Shown here: positions 38,492-48,006 of the stretch, piece by piece
How the letters are laid out: each line of letters opens with the position of its first letter
Position numbering within the stretch: the stretch's first letter is position 1
Assembly: GCF_036248255.1 (NCBI RefSeq)
Contig: NZ_CP109178.1
Location: 5,952,001-6,016,000, forward strand
Length of the DNA: 64,000 nt
Direction of reading: 5' to 3'
Source of the DNA: Streptomyces sp. NBC_01717
GTDB lineage: Bacteria; Actinomycetota; Actinomycetes; Streptomycetales; Streptomycetaceae
Position numbers and translations under genes: made by a program
Notes under the pieces: model-generated
Told to the model about the DNA's origin: nothing
Database searches by the model: none
Seen by the model: the letters and a program-made list of their open reading frames with translations, nothing else

Positions 38492-39484
38492 TCAGACGCC
38501 GGGCGGGTCCGAGCCGGCGGCCCCGCGCCCCACGACCAGCCCCAGCCCCGGCGTCGGGTCCAGATACACCCGGCGGATCGCCGGATACCGCTCCTGCAGC
38601 TGCTCCTCCGCCTCCTCGCACGCCCACTCGATCTGCGCCGCGGTCGACGCGTCCCGGAAGTCGATCTTCGCGGCGACGAGGATTTCCGTCGGTCCCTGGA
38701 TCAGGGTGGTGAGTTCCAGGACCTCGATGATGTGCGGCACGGAGAGAAGCTCCTCGCGGATCCCGGCCCGCATGGCCTTCGGCACCGGGCGGCCGATCAG
38801 CAATTGGGCGTTGGACCGGCCCAGCACCCAGGCCACGTACACCAGCAGTGCGCCGATCAGGAGCGACGCGACGCCGTCCCAGACGCCGGAGCCGGAGAGC
38901 TGACCGCCGAGCAGGCCGCCCGCGGCGAGGACCAGGCCGACCAGCGCCGCCGAGTCCTCCATCACGACCGCCTTGACCGCGGTGTCGGGGGTGTGGCGCA
39001 AGTAATGGGTGGCGGGCGCGCCCAGACGGGCGGCTTCGCCGCGGACCTGACGCAGGCCCGTGCGCAGGGAGAAGCCCTCCAGGAGGAACGCGATACCCAG
39101 CACGATGTACGAGACCAGCGGGTCGCCGAGCTCCTCGCCCTGGACGAGGGTGTGGATGCCGTCGTAGAAGGCGAACACCGCGCCGCCGACGAACGTGGCG
39201 ACCGAGGCGAGCAGCGCCCAGATGTAGCGCTCCGGGCCGTAGCCCAGCGGGTGTTCCTCGTCGGCGGGCTTCTCACTGCGCTTGAGCGCGGTGAGCAGCA
39301 GGACCTCGGTGACCGTGTCGGCGACCGAGTGCGCCGCCTCGGAGAGCATCGCGCTCGATCCGCTGATCAGCCCCGCGATAGCCTTCGCCACGGCGATACC
39401 CAGGTTGGCGACGGCCGCGACGACGACCGTGAACGTGGACTCCCCACCAGGCGCGCTGTTGTCGGTGCTGTTCTCGGCGCTCAT
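38492..39484 (-). CDS. Cation diffusion facilitator transporter
   Basis: 330-residue CDF-family inner-membrane exporter, probably for Zn, Fe or Mn. Helices begin at FTVVVAAVANLGIAVAKAIAG; the signature AMLSEAAHSVADTVTEVLLL holds metal-site Asp and His equivalents, followed by HPLGYGPERYIWALLAS. The cytoplasmic C-terminal domain (about 240-330) resembles the dimerising ferredoxin-like fold. Start ATG 39484 is chosen as the first residue before this domain; upstream frame is arginine-rich. It follows the thioesterase on the same strand. Confidence 0.9.
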   Translation of the reverse strand: MSAENSTDNSAPGGESTFTVVVAAVANLGIAVAKAIAGLISGSSAMLSEAAHSVADTVTEVLLLTALKRSEKPADEEHPLGYGPERYIWALLASVATFVGGAVFAFYDGIHTLVQGEELGDPLVSYIVLGIAFLLEGFSLRTGLRQVRGEAARLGAPATHYLRHTPDTAVKAVVMEDSAALVGLVLAAGGLLGGQLSGSGVWDGVASLLIGALLVYVAWVLGRSNAQLLIGRPVPKAMRAGIREELLSVPHIIEVLELTTLIQGPTEILVAAKIDFRDASTAAQIEWACEEAEEQLQERYPAIRRVYLDPTPGLGLVVGRGAAGSDPPGV

Positions 39485-39522
39485 GGTGGGGAGTATCCAT
39501 GACGGGGCGGGCCGCGGCCCGT

Positions 39523-40398
39523 TCAGTCCCGCGGGACCCGGACCACGCCCTCCTGGATGACGGTGATCGCCAGCCGGCCGTCCTGCGTGTAGATACGGGC
39601 CTGGCCGAGTCCGCGCCCGCCGGACGCGGACGGCGACTCCTGGTCGTACAGCAGCCATTCGTCGGCCCGGAACGGCCGGTGGAACCACATTGCGTGGTCC
39701 AGGCTCGCGCCGACCACGTCGCCGACCGCCCAGCCGCCGCGCCCGTGCGCGAGCAGCACCGAGTCGAGCAGCGTCATGTCGGAGACGTAGGTGGCCATGC
39801 AGACGTGCAGCAGCGGGTCGTCCGCGAGCTTGCCGTTGGTGCGGAACCACACCTGGGAGCGGGGCTCCTGCGGGGTGCCGACGTTGGCGAACGGCGGGGC
39901 GCCGACATAGCGCAGGTCGACGGCGGCCCGTGCCTCCAGCAGCCGGTCCATGACACCCGGGTCGGTGAACACGTCCGCGTACCGCGGGAGCATCTGTTCC
40001 GCCGTGGGCAGCGTCTCCGGGTCGGGAGCGGGCGGCATGTCCGCCTGGTGCTCCAGGCCCTCCTCGTACGTCTGGAAGGACGCCGAGAGATGGAAGATCG
40101 GCTGCCCGTGCTGGACGGCCACCACCCGGCGGGTGGTGAAGGAGCGGCCGTCGCGGATCCGGTCGACGCTGTAGACGATCGGCGCGCCCGGGTCGCCCAT
40201 CCGCAGGAAGTAGGAGTGCAAGGAGTGGGCCGTGCGTTCCGCGGGGACGGTGCGGCCCGCGGCAACGAGTGCCTGAGCCGCGACCTGGCCGCCGAAGACC
40301 CGGGGCACGACCGCCGAACGGCTCGTACCCCGGAAGATGTCCCGCTCGATCTGCTCGAGGTCGAGCAGATCGAGCAGGGATTCAAGTGCTGCGCTCAT
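39523..40398 (-). CDS. Acyl-CoA thioesterase II
   Basis: 291-residue TesB-type double-hotdog thioesterase hydrolysing medium and long acyl-CoA. The N half has DIFRGTSRSAVVPRVFGGQVAAQAL and the C half has DHAMWFHRPFRADEWLLYDQ, with the conserved Asp/Thr/Gln network region near YVSDMTLLDSVLL. Full length. It follows the acyl-CoA dehydrogenase by 19 bases and precedes the CDF gene, suggesting one operon. Confidence 0.92.
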   Translation of the reverse strand: MSAALESLLDLLDLEQIERDIFRGTSRSAVVPRVFGGQVAAQALVAAGRTVPAERTAHSLHSYFLRMGDPGAPIVYSVDRIRDGRSFTTRRVVAVQHGQPIFHLSASFQTYEEGLEHQADMPPAPDPETLPTAEQMLPRYADVFTDPGVMDRLLEARAAVDLRYVGAPPFANVGTPQEPRSQVWFRTNGKLADDPLLHVCMATYVSDMTLLDSVLLAHGRGGWAVGDVVGASLDHAMWFHRPFRADEWLLYDQESPSASGGRGLGQARIYTQDGRLAITVIQEGVVRVPRD

Positions 40399-40417
40399 GG
40401 AGAAGAACGTAACCGCT

Positions 40418-41575
40418 CTACAGGCCCATGGACTTGGCGATGATCGACTTCATGACCTCGCTGGTGCCGCCGTAGATGCGGTTGACGCGGTTGTCCGCGT
40501 ACAGGCGGGCGATCGGGTACTCGTTCATGTAGCCGTAGCCGCCGTGCAGCTGGAGGCAGCGGTCGATGACGCGGTGCGCGACCTCGGTGCAGAACAGCTT
40601 GGCGGAGGCGGCCTCGGCGGGCGTGAGCTCTCCCGCGTCCAGGGCCTCCAGGGCGCGGTCGGCGACGGCCTCGGCGGCGTCCACCTCGGCCTGGCAGGCG
40701 GCCAGCTCGAACTTGGTGTTCTGGAACGAGGCGACCGGCTTGCCGAAGACCGTGCGCTCCTGCACGTACTGCTGGGCGAACCGGACGGCGGCCTTGGCCT
40801 GCGCGTACGCGCCGAAGGCGATGCCCCAGCGCTCGGACGGGAGGTTCTGGCCGAGGTAGTAGAAGCCCTTGTTCTCCTCGCCGAGGAGGTCCTCGACGGG
40901 CACCTTCACGTCGACGAACGCCAGCTCGGCGGTGTCGGAGGTGCGCAGTCCGAGCTTGTCGAGCTTGCGGCCGATGGAGTAGCCCTCGGACTTGGTGTCC
41001 ACGGCGAAGAGGGAGATACCGAAGCGGCGGTCGTCCTCGCGCGGGGCGGAGGTGCGGGCGCACACGATCACGCGGTCGGCGTGCACGCCACCGGTGATGA
41101 AGGTCTTGGCGCCGTTGAGGACGTAGTGCGTGCCGTCCTCCGAGAGCTTGGCGGTGGTCTTCATGCCCGCGACGTCGGAGCCGGTGCCCGGCTCGGTCAT
41201 CGCCAGCGCCCACATCTCCTCGCCGGTGACGAACTTCGTCAGGTAGCGCTTCATCTGCTCGTCGGAGGCGAGCATCTTGATGTACGGCAGTGCGAGCAGC
41301 ACGTGCACGCCGGAGCCGCCGAAGGAGACGCCCGCGCGCGCGGTCTCCTCGTAGAGCACGGCCTCGAACTTGTGCGTGTCCAGCCCCGCGCCGCCGAACT
41401 CCTCGGGCACGTTGATGCCGAATATGCCCAGCTCGCCGAGCTTGTCGTAGAAGTCGCGCGGTGCCTGGCCCGCGGCGAACCACTCGTCGTAGACGGGCGC
41501 GACCTCGGCCTCGATGAAGGCGCGGATGGTCTCCCGGAACGCCTCGTGGTCCTCGTTGAATACCGTACGGCGCAC
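40418..41575 (-). CDS. Acyl-CoA dehydrogenase
   Basis: 385-residue FAD dehydrogenase. Signatures are MWALAMTEPGTGSDVAG and the C-terminal LQLHGGYGYMNEYPIARLYAD. It is a paralog of the 28564-29724 enzyme but distinct in sequence. Paired with a TesB thioesterase it points to fatty acyl-CoA turnover. A dyad that could bind a TetR regulator lies upstream at 41632. Chain-length preference cannot be told. Confidence 0.92.
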   Translation of the reverse strand: MRRTVFNEDHEAFRETIRAFIEAEVAPVYDEWFAAGQAPRDFYDKLGELGIFGINVPEEFGGAGLDTHKFEAVLYEETARAGVSFGGSGVHVLLALPYIKMLASDEQMKRYLTKFVTGEEMWALAMTEPGTGSDVAGMKTTAKLSEDGTHYVLNGAKTFITGGVHADRVIVCARTSAPREDDRRFGISLFAVDTKSEGYSIGRKLDKLGLRTSDTAELAFVDVKVPVEDLLGEENKGFYYLGQNLPSERWGIAFGAYAQAKAAVRFAQQYVQERTVFGKPVASFQNTKFELAACQAEVDAAEAVADRALEALDAGELTPAEAASAKLFCTEVAHRVIDRCLQLHGGYGYMNEYPIARLYADNRVNRIYGGTSEVMKSIIAKSMGL

Positions 41576-41631
41576 GGGGGTGCCTCCTCTGTCAGCTTCG
41601 GTCAGCGGTGAGTGAGCTTCGGCCAGGGCTG

Positions 41632-41645
41632 GCTAAGCGCTTGCT
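41632..41645. promoter_or_regulatory. Candidate operator before the acyl-CoA dehydrogenase
   Basis: GCTAAGCGCTTGCT contains the perfect dyad AAGCGCTT with partially symmetric flanks. It is centred about 64 bases upstream of the dehydrogenase start. TetR-type acyl-CoA regulators bind similar CAAG-CTTG type dyads, so it is a fair operator candidate; LacI-type binding is the alternative. Confidence 0.4.
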
Positions 41646-41725
41646 CAGTTCTGGTCAAAAGTTACCCGGCGGTCACCGGGGCTGTCCAGAGTTGGCCGAC
41701 GGTGGTCGCCCACATCACAGCCGAC

Positions 41726-41825
41726 GCTCACCGCCGGACCGGCCGGCCCCGATCACCGCCGGTCCGGCCGGCCCCGATCACCGCCGGTCCGGCCGGCCCC
41801 GATCACCGCCGGTCCGGCCGGCCCC
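41726..41825. repeat. Four-copy 25-bp tandem repeat
   Basis: Three exact copies of a 25-base unit starting GATCACCGCC lie at 41751-41825, preceded by a fourth at 41726-41750 with two mismatches. Each copy contains CCGGCCGG dyads. It lies between the acyl-CoA dehydrogenase upstream region and the PucR gene end, in a 280-base gap with no gene. Confidence 0.9.
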
Positions 41826-41855
41826 GACCGCGCCGCAGGACCGGTCGGCGCGGCC

Positions 41856-43355
41856 TCACTGCTGCCGCAGCGCGAACCAGAGCTCCGTCCGTACGTCCAT
41901 GTCGTCCAGGTCCGCGTCCAGCAGCGTCGCGCAGCGGGCGATGCGCTGGCGGACCGTGTTGCGGTGGACCTGGAGGGCCGTGGCCGTGCGGTCCCAGCTG
42001 CCGTGGAGGCTCAGCCAGCAGCGGAGCGTCTCCGCGAGCGTGGGGGTGAGCGGAGCGAGCAGGGCGCGGGCGTGCGCCTCCGCCTCGGCGCGCGGGACGA
42101 GGGCGGCAAGGCCCCGGCCGGTGTCGATGTGGTGGTGGGCCAGCGGGGTACGGGTGGCCACGGCGCGGCCCAGCGCGCGGGCCGCCTGGCCGTCGGCGAG
42201 GTCCAGTGCGGTGATGGGGGCCGGGGCGGAGGTGCCGAGTGTCCAGCCGGGCTGCGGGGTGACCCGGTCGCCGCCCGGGACCAGGACCTTGACCGCGTCG
42301 CCACCCCGGCTCGCGTCGACCAGGGCCGACCCGAGGGCGGCGCCCAGCGCTCCGGCGGTGAGCGGGTCCACCGGGCCGCCACCGCTGCGGCGTGCGTGCA
42401 CCACCGTCCAGAGTTCGGCGCCGCCGAGCAGCGGGGCGACGGCCACCGGGTCCGCGCCGAGCAGCAGCCGCACGAGCGCCGCCGACCGGCCCGCGGCATC
42501 GGCGCCCTGGTGCGGGGCGGCCAGGAGGGAGAGGAGGACGACCGCGATGCCGGTGACCGTGTGGTCGCCCGCCTCGCGCCGGCCCGTCGCCAGCGCCAGG
42601 ACGAGCCCCTGCCCGCCGCCGAGCGCGTACGCGAAGAGATGCGTGTCGCCGAGGGTGTCGGTCGCGGACGTCGGGGCCGGGGAGGCGGGGGCGGCGTCGG
42701 GGGAGACCACGCGGGCCAGCCGGGCCAGGGCCGCCCGTACCTCGGGGGCCGGGCGGCGGCCCGCCGCGTGCAGTTCTTCGCCGGACGCGGAGAGCAGCAT
42801 CGCCCGGCCCGCCAGCTGTGCGGCCAACTGGTGCAGCACCGCGGGCACCGGGTCCGGCCGGGCCGCCGCCGTCGCCAGCGCCTGCTGGGCGCGCGTCACC
42901 CGGCGCAGCTCCCGGTGCCGGGCCTCCGCCATCAGCCGCCACACCGCCCGCGCGATCGCCGTGAACGGCGTCGCGGGCGGCACCTCGACCAGCGGCAGCC
43001 CGTGCCGGTCGCACGCCTCGATCAGCGCCTGCGGCACCGCGTCGTGCACCGGGGTGACCCCGAAGCCGAGCGCCGCCGCCCCCGCCTCCACCAGCCGGGC
43101 GACATACGTGTCCGGCTCCTTGAGCAGCACCCCGGCGCTCAGCAGCAGCTCACCGCCGAGCAGATACGGGTACGGGTCGGCCATCTCCGAGGTGTGCACC
43201 CACAGCAGGTCGACGTGGGCCGGGCCCGCGATCAGGCGCAGCCCGAGGTCCTCGCGGGCGAGCAGTTCGGCCAGCGGGATCGGCGGGGTGGGCGGAGCCG
43301 ACCCGGAGGGGACAGAGGGCCCGGTGGGAGTGTCCGGCATGGACGGTCCATCCAT
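41856..43355 (-). CDS. PucR-family transcriptional regulator
   Basis: 499-residue regulator. A PucR N-terminal domain occupies about 25-150 (LRLIAGPAHVDLLWVHTSEM, LLLSAGVLL). A low-complexity middle links to a GGDEF-like CdaR region and the C-terminal HTH_30 at about 440-495 (LSLHGSWDRTATALQVHRNTV then RQRIARCATLLD). Members regulate purine or amino-acid catabolism. It is divergent from the symporter-ureohydrolase-ThDP operon and is the likely regulator of it. ATG 43355 is used, though ATG 43340 is also possible. Confidence 0.87.
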   Translation of the reverse strand: MDGPSMPDTPTGPSVPSGSAPPTPPIPLAELLAREDLGLRLIAGPAHVDLLWVHTSEMADPYPYLLGGELLLSAGVLLKEPDTYVARLVEAGAAALGFGVTPVHDAVPQALIEACDRHGLPLVEVPPATPFTAIARAVWRLMAEARHRELRRVTRAQQALATAAARPDPVPAVLHQLAAQLAGRAMLLSASGEELHAAGRRPAPEVRAALARLARVVSPDAAPASPAPTSATDTLGDTHLFAYALGGGQGLVLALATGRREAGDHTVTGIAVVLLSLLAAPHQGADAAGRSAALVRLLLGADPVAVAPLLGGAELWTVVHARRSGGGPVDPLTAGALGAALGSALVDASRGGDAVKVLVPGGDRVTPQPGWTLGTSAPAPITALDLADGQAARALGRAVATRTPLAHHHIDTGRGLAALVPRAEAEAHARALLAPLTPTLAETLRCWLSLHGSWDRTATALQVHRNTVRQRIARCATLLDADLDDMDVRTELWFALRQQ

Positions 43356-43473
43356 TGGCTACGGCGAGATTGGATAAAACGTACACTTCAGCGCCGCCTG
43401 CGGGCCACCTACCGTCTTCACGAACCACACAACCCCGCAATGACCCGCAACGTGACTGAGACGGAGGAAGCCC

Positions 43474-44940
43474 ATGGCTGTCGACTACGCGGTGATCGTC
43501 GTCTATCTGGCGGGCATGCTCGCCATGGGCTGGTGGGGCATGCGCCGCGCCAAGTCCAAGAGCGAATTCCTGGTGGCGGGCCGCCGCCTCGGCCCCTGGA
43601 TGTACTCCGGGACCATGGCCGCGATCGTCCTCGGCGGCGCCTCCACCATCGGTGGCGTCGGCCTCGGCTACCAGTACGGGCTCTCCGGCGCCTGGATGGT
43701 CTTCACCATCGGCCTCGGGCTGCTCGCCCTGTCCATCTTCTTCTCGGCGCGCATCGCCCGGCTGAAGGTCTACACCGTCTCCGAGATGCTCGACCTGCGC
43801 TACGGCGGCCGGGCCGGCCTCATCTCCGGCGTCGTCATGTGGGCGTACACGCTGATGCTCGCGGTCACCTCGACCATCGCGTACGCCACCATCTTCGACG
43901 TCCTCTTCGACATGAACCGGACCGTCGCGATCATCCTCGGCGGCGCCATCGTCGTCGCGTACTCGACGCTCGGCGGCATGTGGTCGATCACGCTCACGGA
44001 CATGGTGCAGTTCGTCGTCAAGACGATCGGTGTGCTGCTCCTGCTCCTGCCGATCGCGGTCATCAAGGCCGGCGGCTTCAGCGAGATGAAGGCGAAGCTG
44101 CCCACCGAGTACTTCGACCCGCTGGGCATCGGCGGCGAGACGATCTTCACCTACGTGCTGATCTACACCTTCGGCATGCTGATCGGTCAGGACATCTGGC
44201 AGCGTGTGTTCACCGCACGCACCGACCGGACCGCGCGCTGGGGCGGCACCGTCGCCGGTACGTACTGCCTGGTCTACGCGCTCGCCGGAGCCGTCATCGG
44301 CACCGCGGCCAAGGTCATGTACCCGAAGCTGCCCAGCGCGGACTCCGCCTTCGCGACCATCGTCAAGGACGAACTGCCGGTGGGTGTGCGAGGGCTGGTG
44401 CTGGCCGCCGCACTCGCCGCGGTGATGTCGACGTCGTCCGGTGCGCTGATCGCCTGCGCCACCGTCGCCAACAACGACATCTGGTCGAAGCTGCGAGGCG
44501 TGGTCTCGCGCGGCCGGGGCGACGAACACGACGAGGTGAAGGGCAACCGGGTCTTCATCCTCATCATGGGTGTGGCCGTCATCGTCATCGCCATCGCGCT
44601 CAATAATGTGGTGGAAGCGCTGACTGTCGCGTACAACCTGCTCGTCGGCGGTCTGCTGGTGCCGATCCTCGGCGGTCTGCTGTGGCGCCGGGGCACGGCG
44701 GCCGGTGCGCTGGCCGCGGTGGCGGTGGGCGGCGTCGCCGTGATCGGCCTGATGGCGACGTACGGAATCCTCGCCAACGAGCCGGTCTACTACGGGCTGC
44801 TGGCCTCGCTCGCGGTGTACGTGATCGTCTCCTTGGCGACGAAGCCGACCGATGCGGCGGTGCTGATCGCCTGGCGCGAGCGGCTGGCGGGGAAGGGTGC
44901 CGACTCGGACGAGACGGCCCCGGAATCCGTGACCGTCTGA
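43474..44940 (+). CDS. Sodium:solute symporter
   Basis: 488-residue SSS-family (SLC5) transporter with about 13 helices starting at [19 protein letters not shown]. The SSS features [21 protein letters not shown] near helix 2 and [19 protein letters not shown] are present. ATG 43474 has GGAGGA 8 bases upstream. It leads an operon with a ureohydrolase and a ThDP enzyme, so it likely imports their substrate, perhaps a guanidino compound or amino acid. The exact substrate is not readable. Confidence 0.9.
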   Translation: MAVDYAVIVVYLAGMLAMGWWGMRRAKSKSEFLVAGRRLGPWMYSGTMAAIVLGGASTIGGVGLGYQYGLSGAWMVFTIGLGLLALSIFFSARIARLKVYTVSEMLDLRYGGRAGLISGVVMWAYTLMLAVTSTIAYATIFDVLFDMNRTVAIILGGAIVVAYSTLGGMWSITLTDMVQFVVKTIGVLLLLLPIAVIKAGGFSEMKAKLPTEYFDPLGIGGETIFTYVLIYTFGMLIGQDIWQRVFTARTDRTARWGGTVAGTYCLVYALAGAVIGTAAKVMYPKLPSADSAFATIVKDELPVGVRGLVLAAALAAVMSTSSGALIACATVANNDIWSKLRGVVSRGRGDEHDEVKGNRVFILIMGVAVIVIAIALNNVVEALTVAYNLLVGGLLVPILGGLLWRRGTAAGALAAVAVGGVAVIGLMATYGILANEPVYYGLLASLAVYVIVSLATKPTDAAVLIAWRERLAGKGADSDETAPESVTV

Positions 44941-45017
44941 CCACTTGTCCTCAACGCCCCCCATCGCCTCAACGGCTTGGGAGGTGCCCCATCGACGGGC
45001 TCGATCCTGGCCCTGTC

Positions 45018-45066
45018 GTCCTCAATCGCCGGGCAGGCAATCCGAGCCCGTCCGGCGATTGGGGAC
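45018..45066 (+). terminator. Hairpin between symporter and ureohydrolase
   Basis: GTCCTCAATCGCCGG (45018-45032) pairs with 45052-45066 over 15 bp with one G:U. It is of the CGCCGG(A/G)CGGGC family seen elsewhere in Streptomyces, here placed inside an apparent operon. It may attenuate expression of the two downstream genes. Confidence 0.6.
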
Positions 45067-45118
45067 GCAACCCGTTGTACCCGCACCACCCCGCGTCATC
45101 AGAAGAAAGGCACTCCCC

Positions 45119-46096
45119 ATGAGCAGCAACGAAACGCCGCGCGGCCCCATCGACTCCTCCCGCGTCCCGCGGTACGCCGGGCCAGCGACGTTCGCGCGGC
45201 TGCCCCGCCTCGACGAGGTCGGCACCGCCGATGTCGCCGTCGTCGGCGTGCCCTTCGACACGGGTGTCTCGTACCGCCCCGGCGCCCGCTTCGGCGGCAA
45301 CGCCATCCGTGAGGCGTCGCGCCTGCTGCGCCCGTACAACCCGGCACAGGACGCCTCGCCGTTCGCCCTCGCGCAGGTCGCCGACGCCGGTGACATCGCC
45401 GCCAACCCGTTCAACATCAACGAGGCCGTCGAGACGATCGAGGCCGCGGCCGACGATCTGCTCGGTACCGGCGCCCGCTTGATGACGCTCGGCGGCGACC
45501 ACACCATCGCGCTGCCCCTCCTGCGCTCCGTCGCGAAGAAGCACGGCCCCGTAGCCCTGCTCCACTTCGACGCCCACCTCGACACGTGGGACACCTACTT
45601 CGGCGCCGAGTACACCCACGGCACGCCGTTCCGCCGGGCCGTCGAGGAGGGCATCCTCGACACCTCCGCGCTCTCCCACGTCGGCACGCGCGGTCCGCTG
45701 TACGGCAAGCAGGACCTCGACGACGACGCCAAGATGGGCTTCGGCATCGTCACCTCCGCCGACGTCATGCGCCGCGGTGTCGACGAGATCGCCGACCAGC
45801 TGCGCCAGCGCATCGGCGACCGCCCGCTGTACATCTCCATCGACATCGACGTCCTGGACCCGGCGCACGCGCCCGGCACCGGCACCCCCGAGGCCGGCGG
45901 TCTCACCTCCCGCGAGCTCCTCGAGATCGTCCGCGGCCTGTCCTCCTGCAACCTGGTCTCCGCCGACCTGGTCGAGGTCGCCCCCGCGTACGACCACGCG
46001 GAGATCACCTCCGTCGCCGCCTCCCACACGGCGTACGAACTCACGACGATCATGTCCCGCCAGATCGCGGCGGCGAAGGGGGCCGAGGGCAAGTGA
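45119..46096 (+). CDS. Ureohydrolase (agmatinase or guanidinobutyrase type)
   Basis: 325-residue manganese ureohydrolase that removes urea from a guanidino compound. Metal ligands are in [23 protein letters not shown] and [23 protein letters not shown]-terminal [20 protein letters not shown] is the agmatinase-group signature. Substrate could be agmatine, 4-guanidinobutyrate or 3-guanidinopropionate. The start ATG 45119 is preceded by AAGAAAGG. Its stop overlaps the start of the ThDP enzyme gene (GTGA), so the two are coupled. Confidence 0.92.
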   Translation: MSSNETPRGPIDSSRVPRYAGPATFARLPRLDEVGTADVAVVGVPFDTGVSYRPGARFGGNAIREASRLLRPYNPAQDASPFALAQVADAGDIAANPFNINEAVETIEAAADDLLGTGARLMTLGGDHTIALPLLRSVAKKHGPVALLHFDAHLDTWDTYFGAEYTHGTPFRRAVEEGILDTSALSHVGTRGPLYGKQDLDDDAKMGFGIVTSADVMRRGVDEIADQLRQRIGDRPLYISIDIDVLDPAHAPGTGTPEAGGLTSRELLEIVRGLSSCNLVSADLVEVAPAYDHAEITSVAASHTAYELTTIMSRQIAAAKGAEGK

Positions 46097-47778
46097 CCCA
46101 CGACCACCACGACGAGCGCCCGCAGCTCACCCCCGAGCAGATCGCGGCCGCGCTGAACCCGTCGGCCGGGCGCAACGGCGGCGACCTCGTCGTCGAGACC
46201 CTCCAGGGCCTCGGCGCGACCACCGTCTTCGGCCTGCCCGGCCAGCACGCGCTCGGCATGTTCGACGCGCTGCGACGCTCGTCCCTCTTGTACGTCGGCC
46301 TGCGTGTCGAGAACAACGCGGGCTTCGCCGCCGACGCGTACGGCCGGATCACCGGGGAAGTCGCCCCTCTGCTGCTCTCCACCGGCCCGGGGGCCCTCAC
46401 CTCCCTCGCCGCGCTCCAGGAGGCGGCGGCCGCCTCGGCGCCCGTGCTGGCCATCTCCAGCCAGATCCCGACCGCGGGCCTGGGCGGCGGTCGCCACGGC
46501 TATCTGCATGAACTCCGGGACCAGAAGGCGTCGTTCCGAGACGTCGTGAAGTCCGTCCACACGGTCCGTACTGCGTCGCAGATCCCGTCCGCGATCGCCG
46601 CCGCCTGGGAGTCCGCGCTGACGGCCCCGCACGGCCCGGTCTGGATCGAGATCCCGCAGGACGTGCTCCTCGCCGAGACCACCCTGCCGGCGGTCACCGC
46701 GATGGACGCCACACCACGGCCGCTGCACGCCCGCCCCGAACTGACCGCCGTGGCGGCCCACCTGCTGGCGAACGCCGAACGGCCGGCGATCATCGCGGGC
46801 GGCGGGGTCGTACGCTCCGACGCGTCCGGCAAGCTGCTCGCCCTCGCGGAGAAGATCGACGCCCCGGTCGTCACCACGTTCGGCGGCAAGGGCGCCTTTC
46901 CCTGGGAGCACCCGCTCTCGCTCCAGTCCTGGCTGGAGGACCGTCACACGACGGACTTCCTCGAAGCGGCGGACGTCCTGCTGGTCATCGGCTCCGGACT
47001 GGGCGAACTCTCCTCGAACTACCACACGTTCAGCCCGCGCGGCCGGGTCATCCAGATCGAGGCGGACGCCGGGAAGCTGGAGTCCAACCACCCCGCGCTC
47101 GGCATCCACGCCGACGCCCGCGAGGCCCTTGCCGACCTCCTCGAAGCGGTCGACCGCCGCGAGGACCCGTCGGCCGCGGACCGCGTCCGTACGGTGCTCG
47201 AAGCGGTACGCGAACGGATCGCCGGCCAGGACCTCACCCTGGAACAGCAGCTCATCGCCTCGGTGCGCGAAGCGCTGCCCGACACGTCCCCGAGCTTCTG
47301 GGACATGACGATCCTCGCCTACTGGGCCTGGTCCGCCTTCGACGCCCGCCACCCCAACACCATGCACTCGGCGCAGGGCGCGGGCGGTCTCGGCTACGGC
47401 TTCCCGGCCGCGCTCGGCGCGGCGGCGGCCGACCGCACGAAGCCGGTCCTGGCGGTCTCCGGCGACGGCGGCGCGATGTACTCGATCGCGGAGCTGGCCA
47501 CGGCCCGTCAGTACGACCTTCCGGTCACCTGGTTGATCATCGATGACGGCGGCTACGGCATCCTGCGCGAGTACATGACGGGCGCGTTCGGCGAGGCCAC
47601 GGCGACGGAACTGTCCCGCCCGGACTTCGTCGCCCTCGCCGAGTCGTTCGGCGTACCGGCGGTCCGCACGACCCCGGAGACGCTCGCCGACGACCTGACG
47701 AAGTCCTTCGCGGAGCCCGGCCCTTCGGTGGTCGTGCTCCCGGCGCTGCTGAGGATGTTCGAGCCGACACATCTGTAG
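46093..47778 (+). CDS. Thiamine-diphosphate enzyme, acetolactate-synthase-like
   Basis: 561-residue ThDP enzyme with PYR, central and PP domains. The catalytic Glu73 is in [15 protein letters not shown]. The PP-domain cofactor motif begins [16 protein letters not shown], but the usual terminal NN is DD ([10 protein letters not shown]), so metal-ligand chemistry is altered at one position yet still plausible. The length and pairing with a ureohydrolase recall AruI, the 2-ketoarginine decarboxylase of the arginine transaminase route; acetolactate synthase is unlikely because no small subunit is present. GTG 46093 overlaps the upstream stop. Confidence 0.82.
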   Translation: MTHDHHDERPQLTPEQIAAALNPSAGRNGGDLVVETLQGLGATTVFGLPGQHALGMFDALRRSSLLYVGLRVENNAGFAADAYGRITGEVAPLLLSTGPGALTSLAALQEAAAASAPVLAISSQIPTAGLGGGRHGYLHELRDQKASFRDVVKSVHTVRTASQIPSAIAAAWESALTAPHGPVWIEIPQDVLLAETTLPAVTAMDATPRPLHARPELTAVAAHLLANAERPAIIAGGGVVRSDASGKLLALAEKIDAPVVTTFGGKGAFPWEHPLSLQSWLEDRHTTDFLEAADVLLVIGSGLGELSSNYHTFSPRGRVIQIEADAGKLESNHPALGIHADAREALADLLEAVDRREDPSAADRVRTVLEAVRERIAGQDLTLEQQLIASVREALPDTSPSFWDMTILAYWAWSAFDARHPNTMHSAQGAGGLGYGFPAALGAAAADRTKPVLAVSGDGGAMYSIAELATARQYDLPVTWLIIDDGGYGILREYMTGAFGEATATELSRPDFVALAESFGVPAVRTTPETLADDLTKSFAEPGPSVVVLPALLRMFEPTHL

Positions 47779-47823
47779 GCTGCGGCTCCACCGAGGTTCC
47801 GGGGCGCGGACTCGGAACCTCCC

Positions 47824-47859
47824 CTCGTCCGCGAGGTCTTCACCGACCTCGCGGACGAG
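47824..47859 (+). terminator. Terminator after the ThDP enzyme gene
   Basis: A perfect 15-bp stem (CTCGTCCGCGAGGTC at 47824-47838, complement 47845-47859) has a 6-base loop. It lies 45 bases after the stop. Confidence 0.88.
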
Positions 47860-48006
47860 TCGGTCGCTCGCCCCGAAGCCGGTGTCCCCTCGTCACAACC
47901 CGGCATTCCGGGCCGGGAGCGTACAACTTTTCGGCCGTTCAGGAGTCTTCTGTGTGCCAGGTGTGCAGGGGGCGCACCACGCAGACCACTCAGGGGGAGA
48001 CGTCTC

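Noticed and set aside
41726..41825. CRISPR-like array
   Set aside because: The units are contiguous 25-mers with no spacers between them and no cas genes nearby, so it is a simple tandem repeat.
46093..47778. Naming the ThDP enzyme acetolactate synthase (ilvB)
   Set aside because: There is no ilvN regulatory subunit or other ilv gene nearby, the NN motif is altered, and the operon partner is a ureohydrolase.
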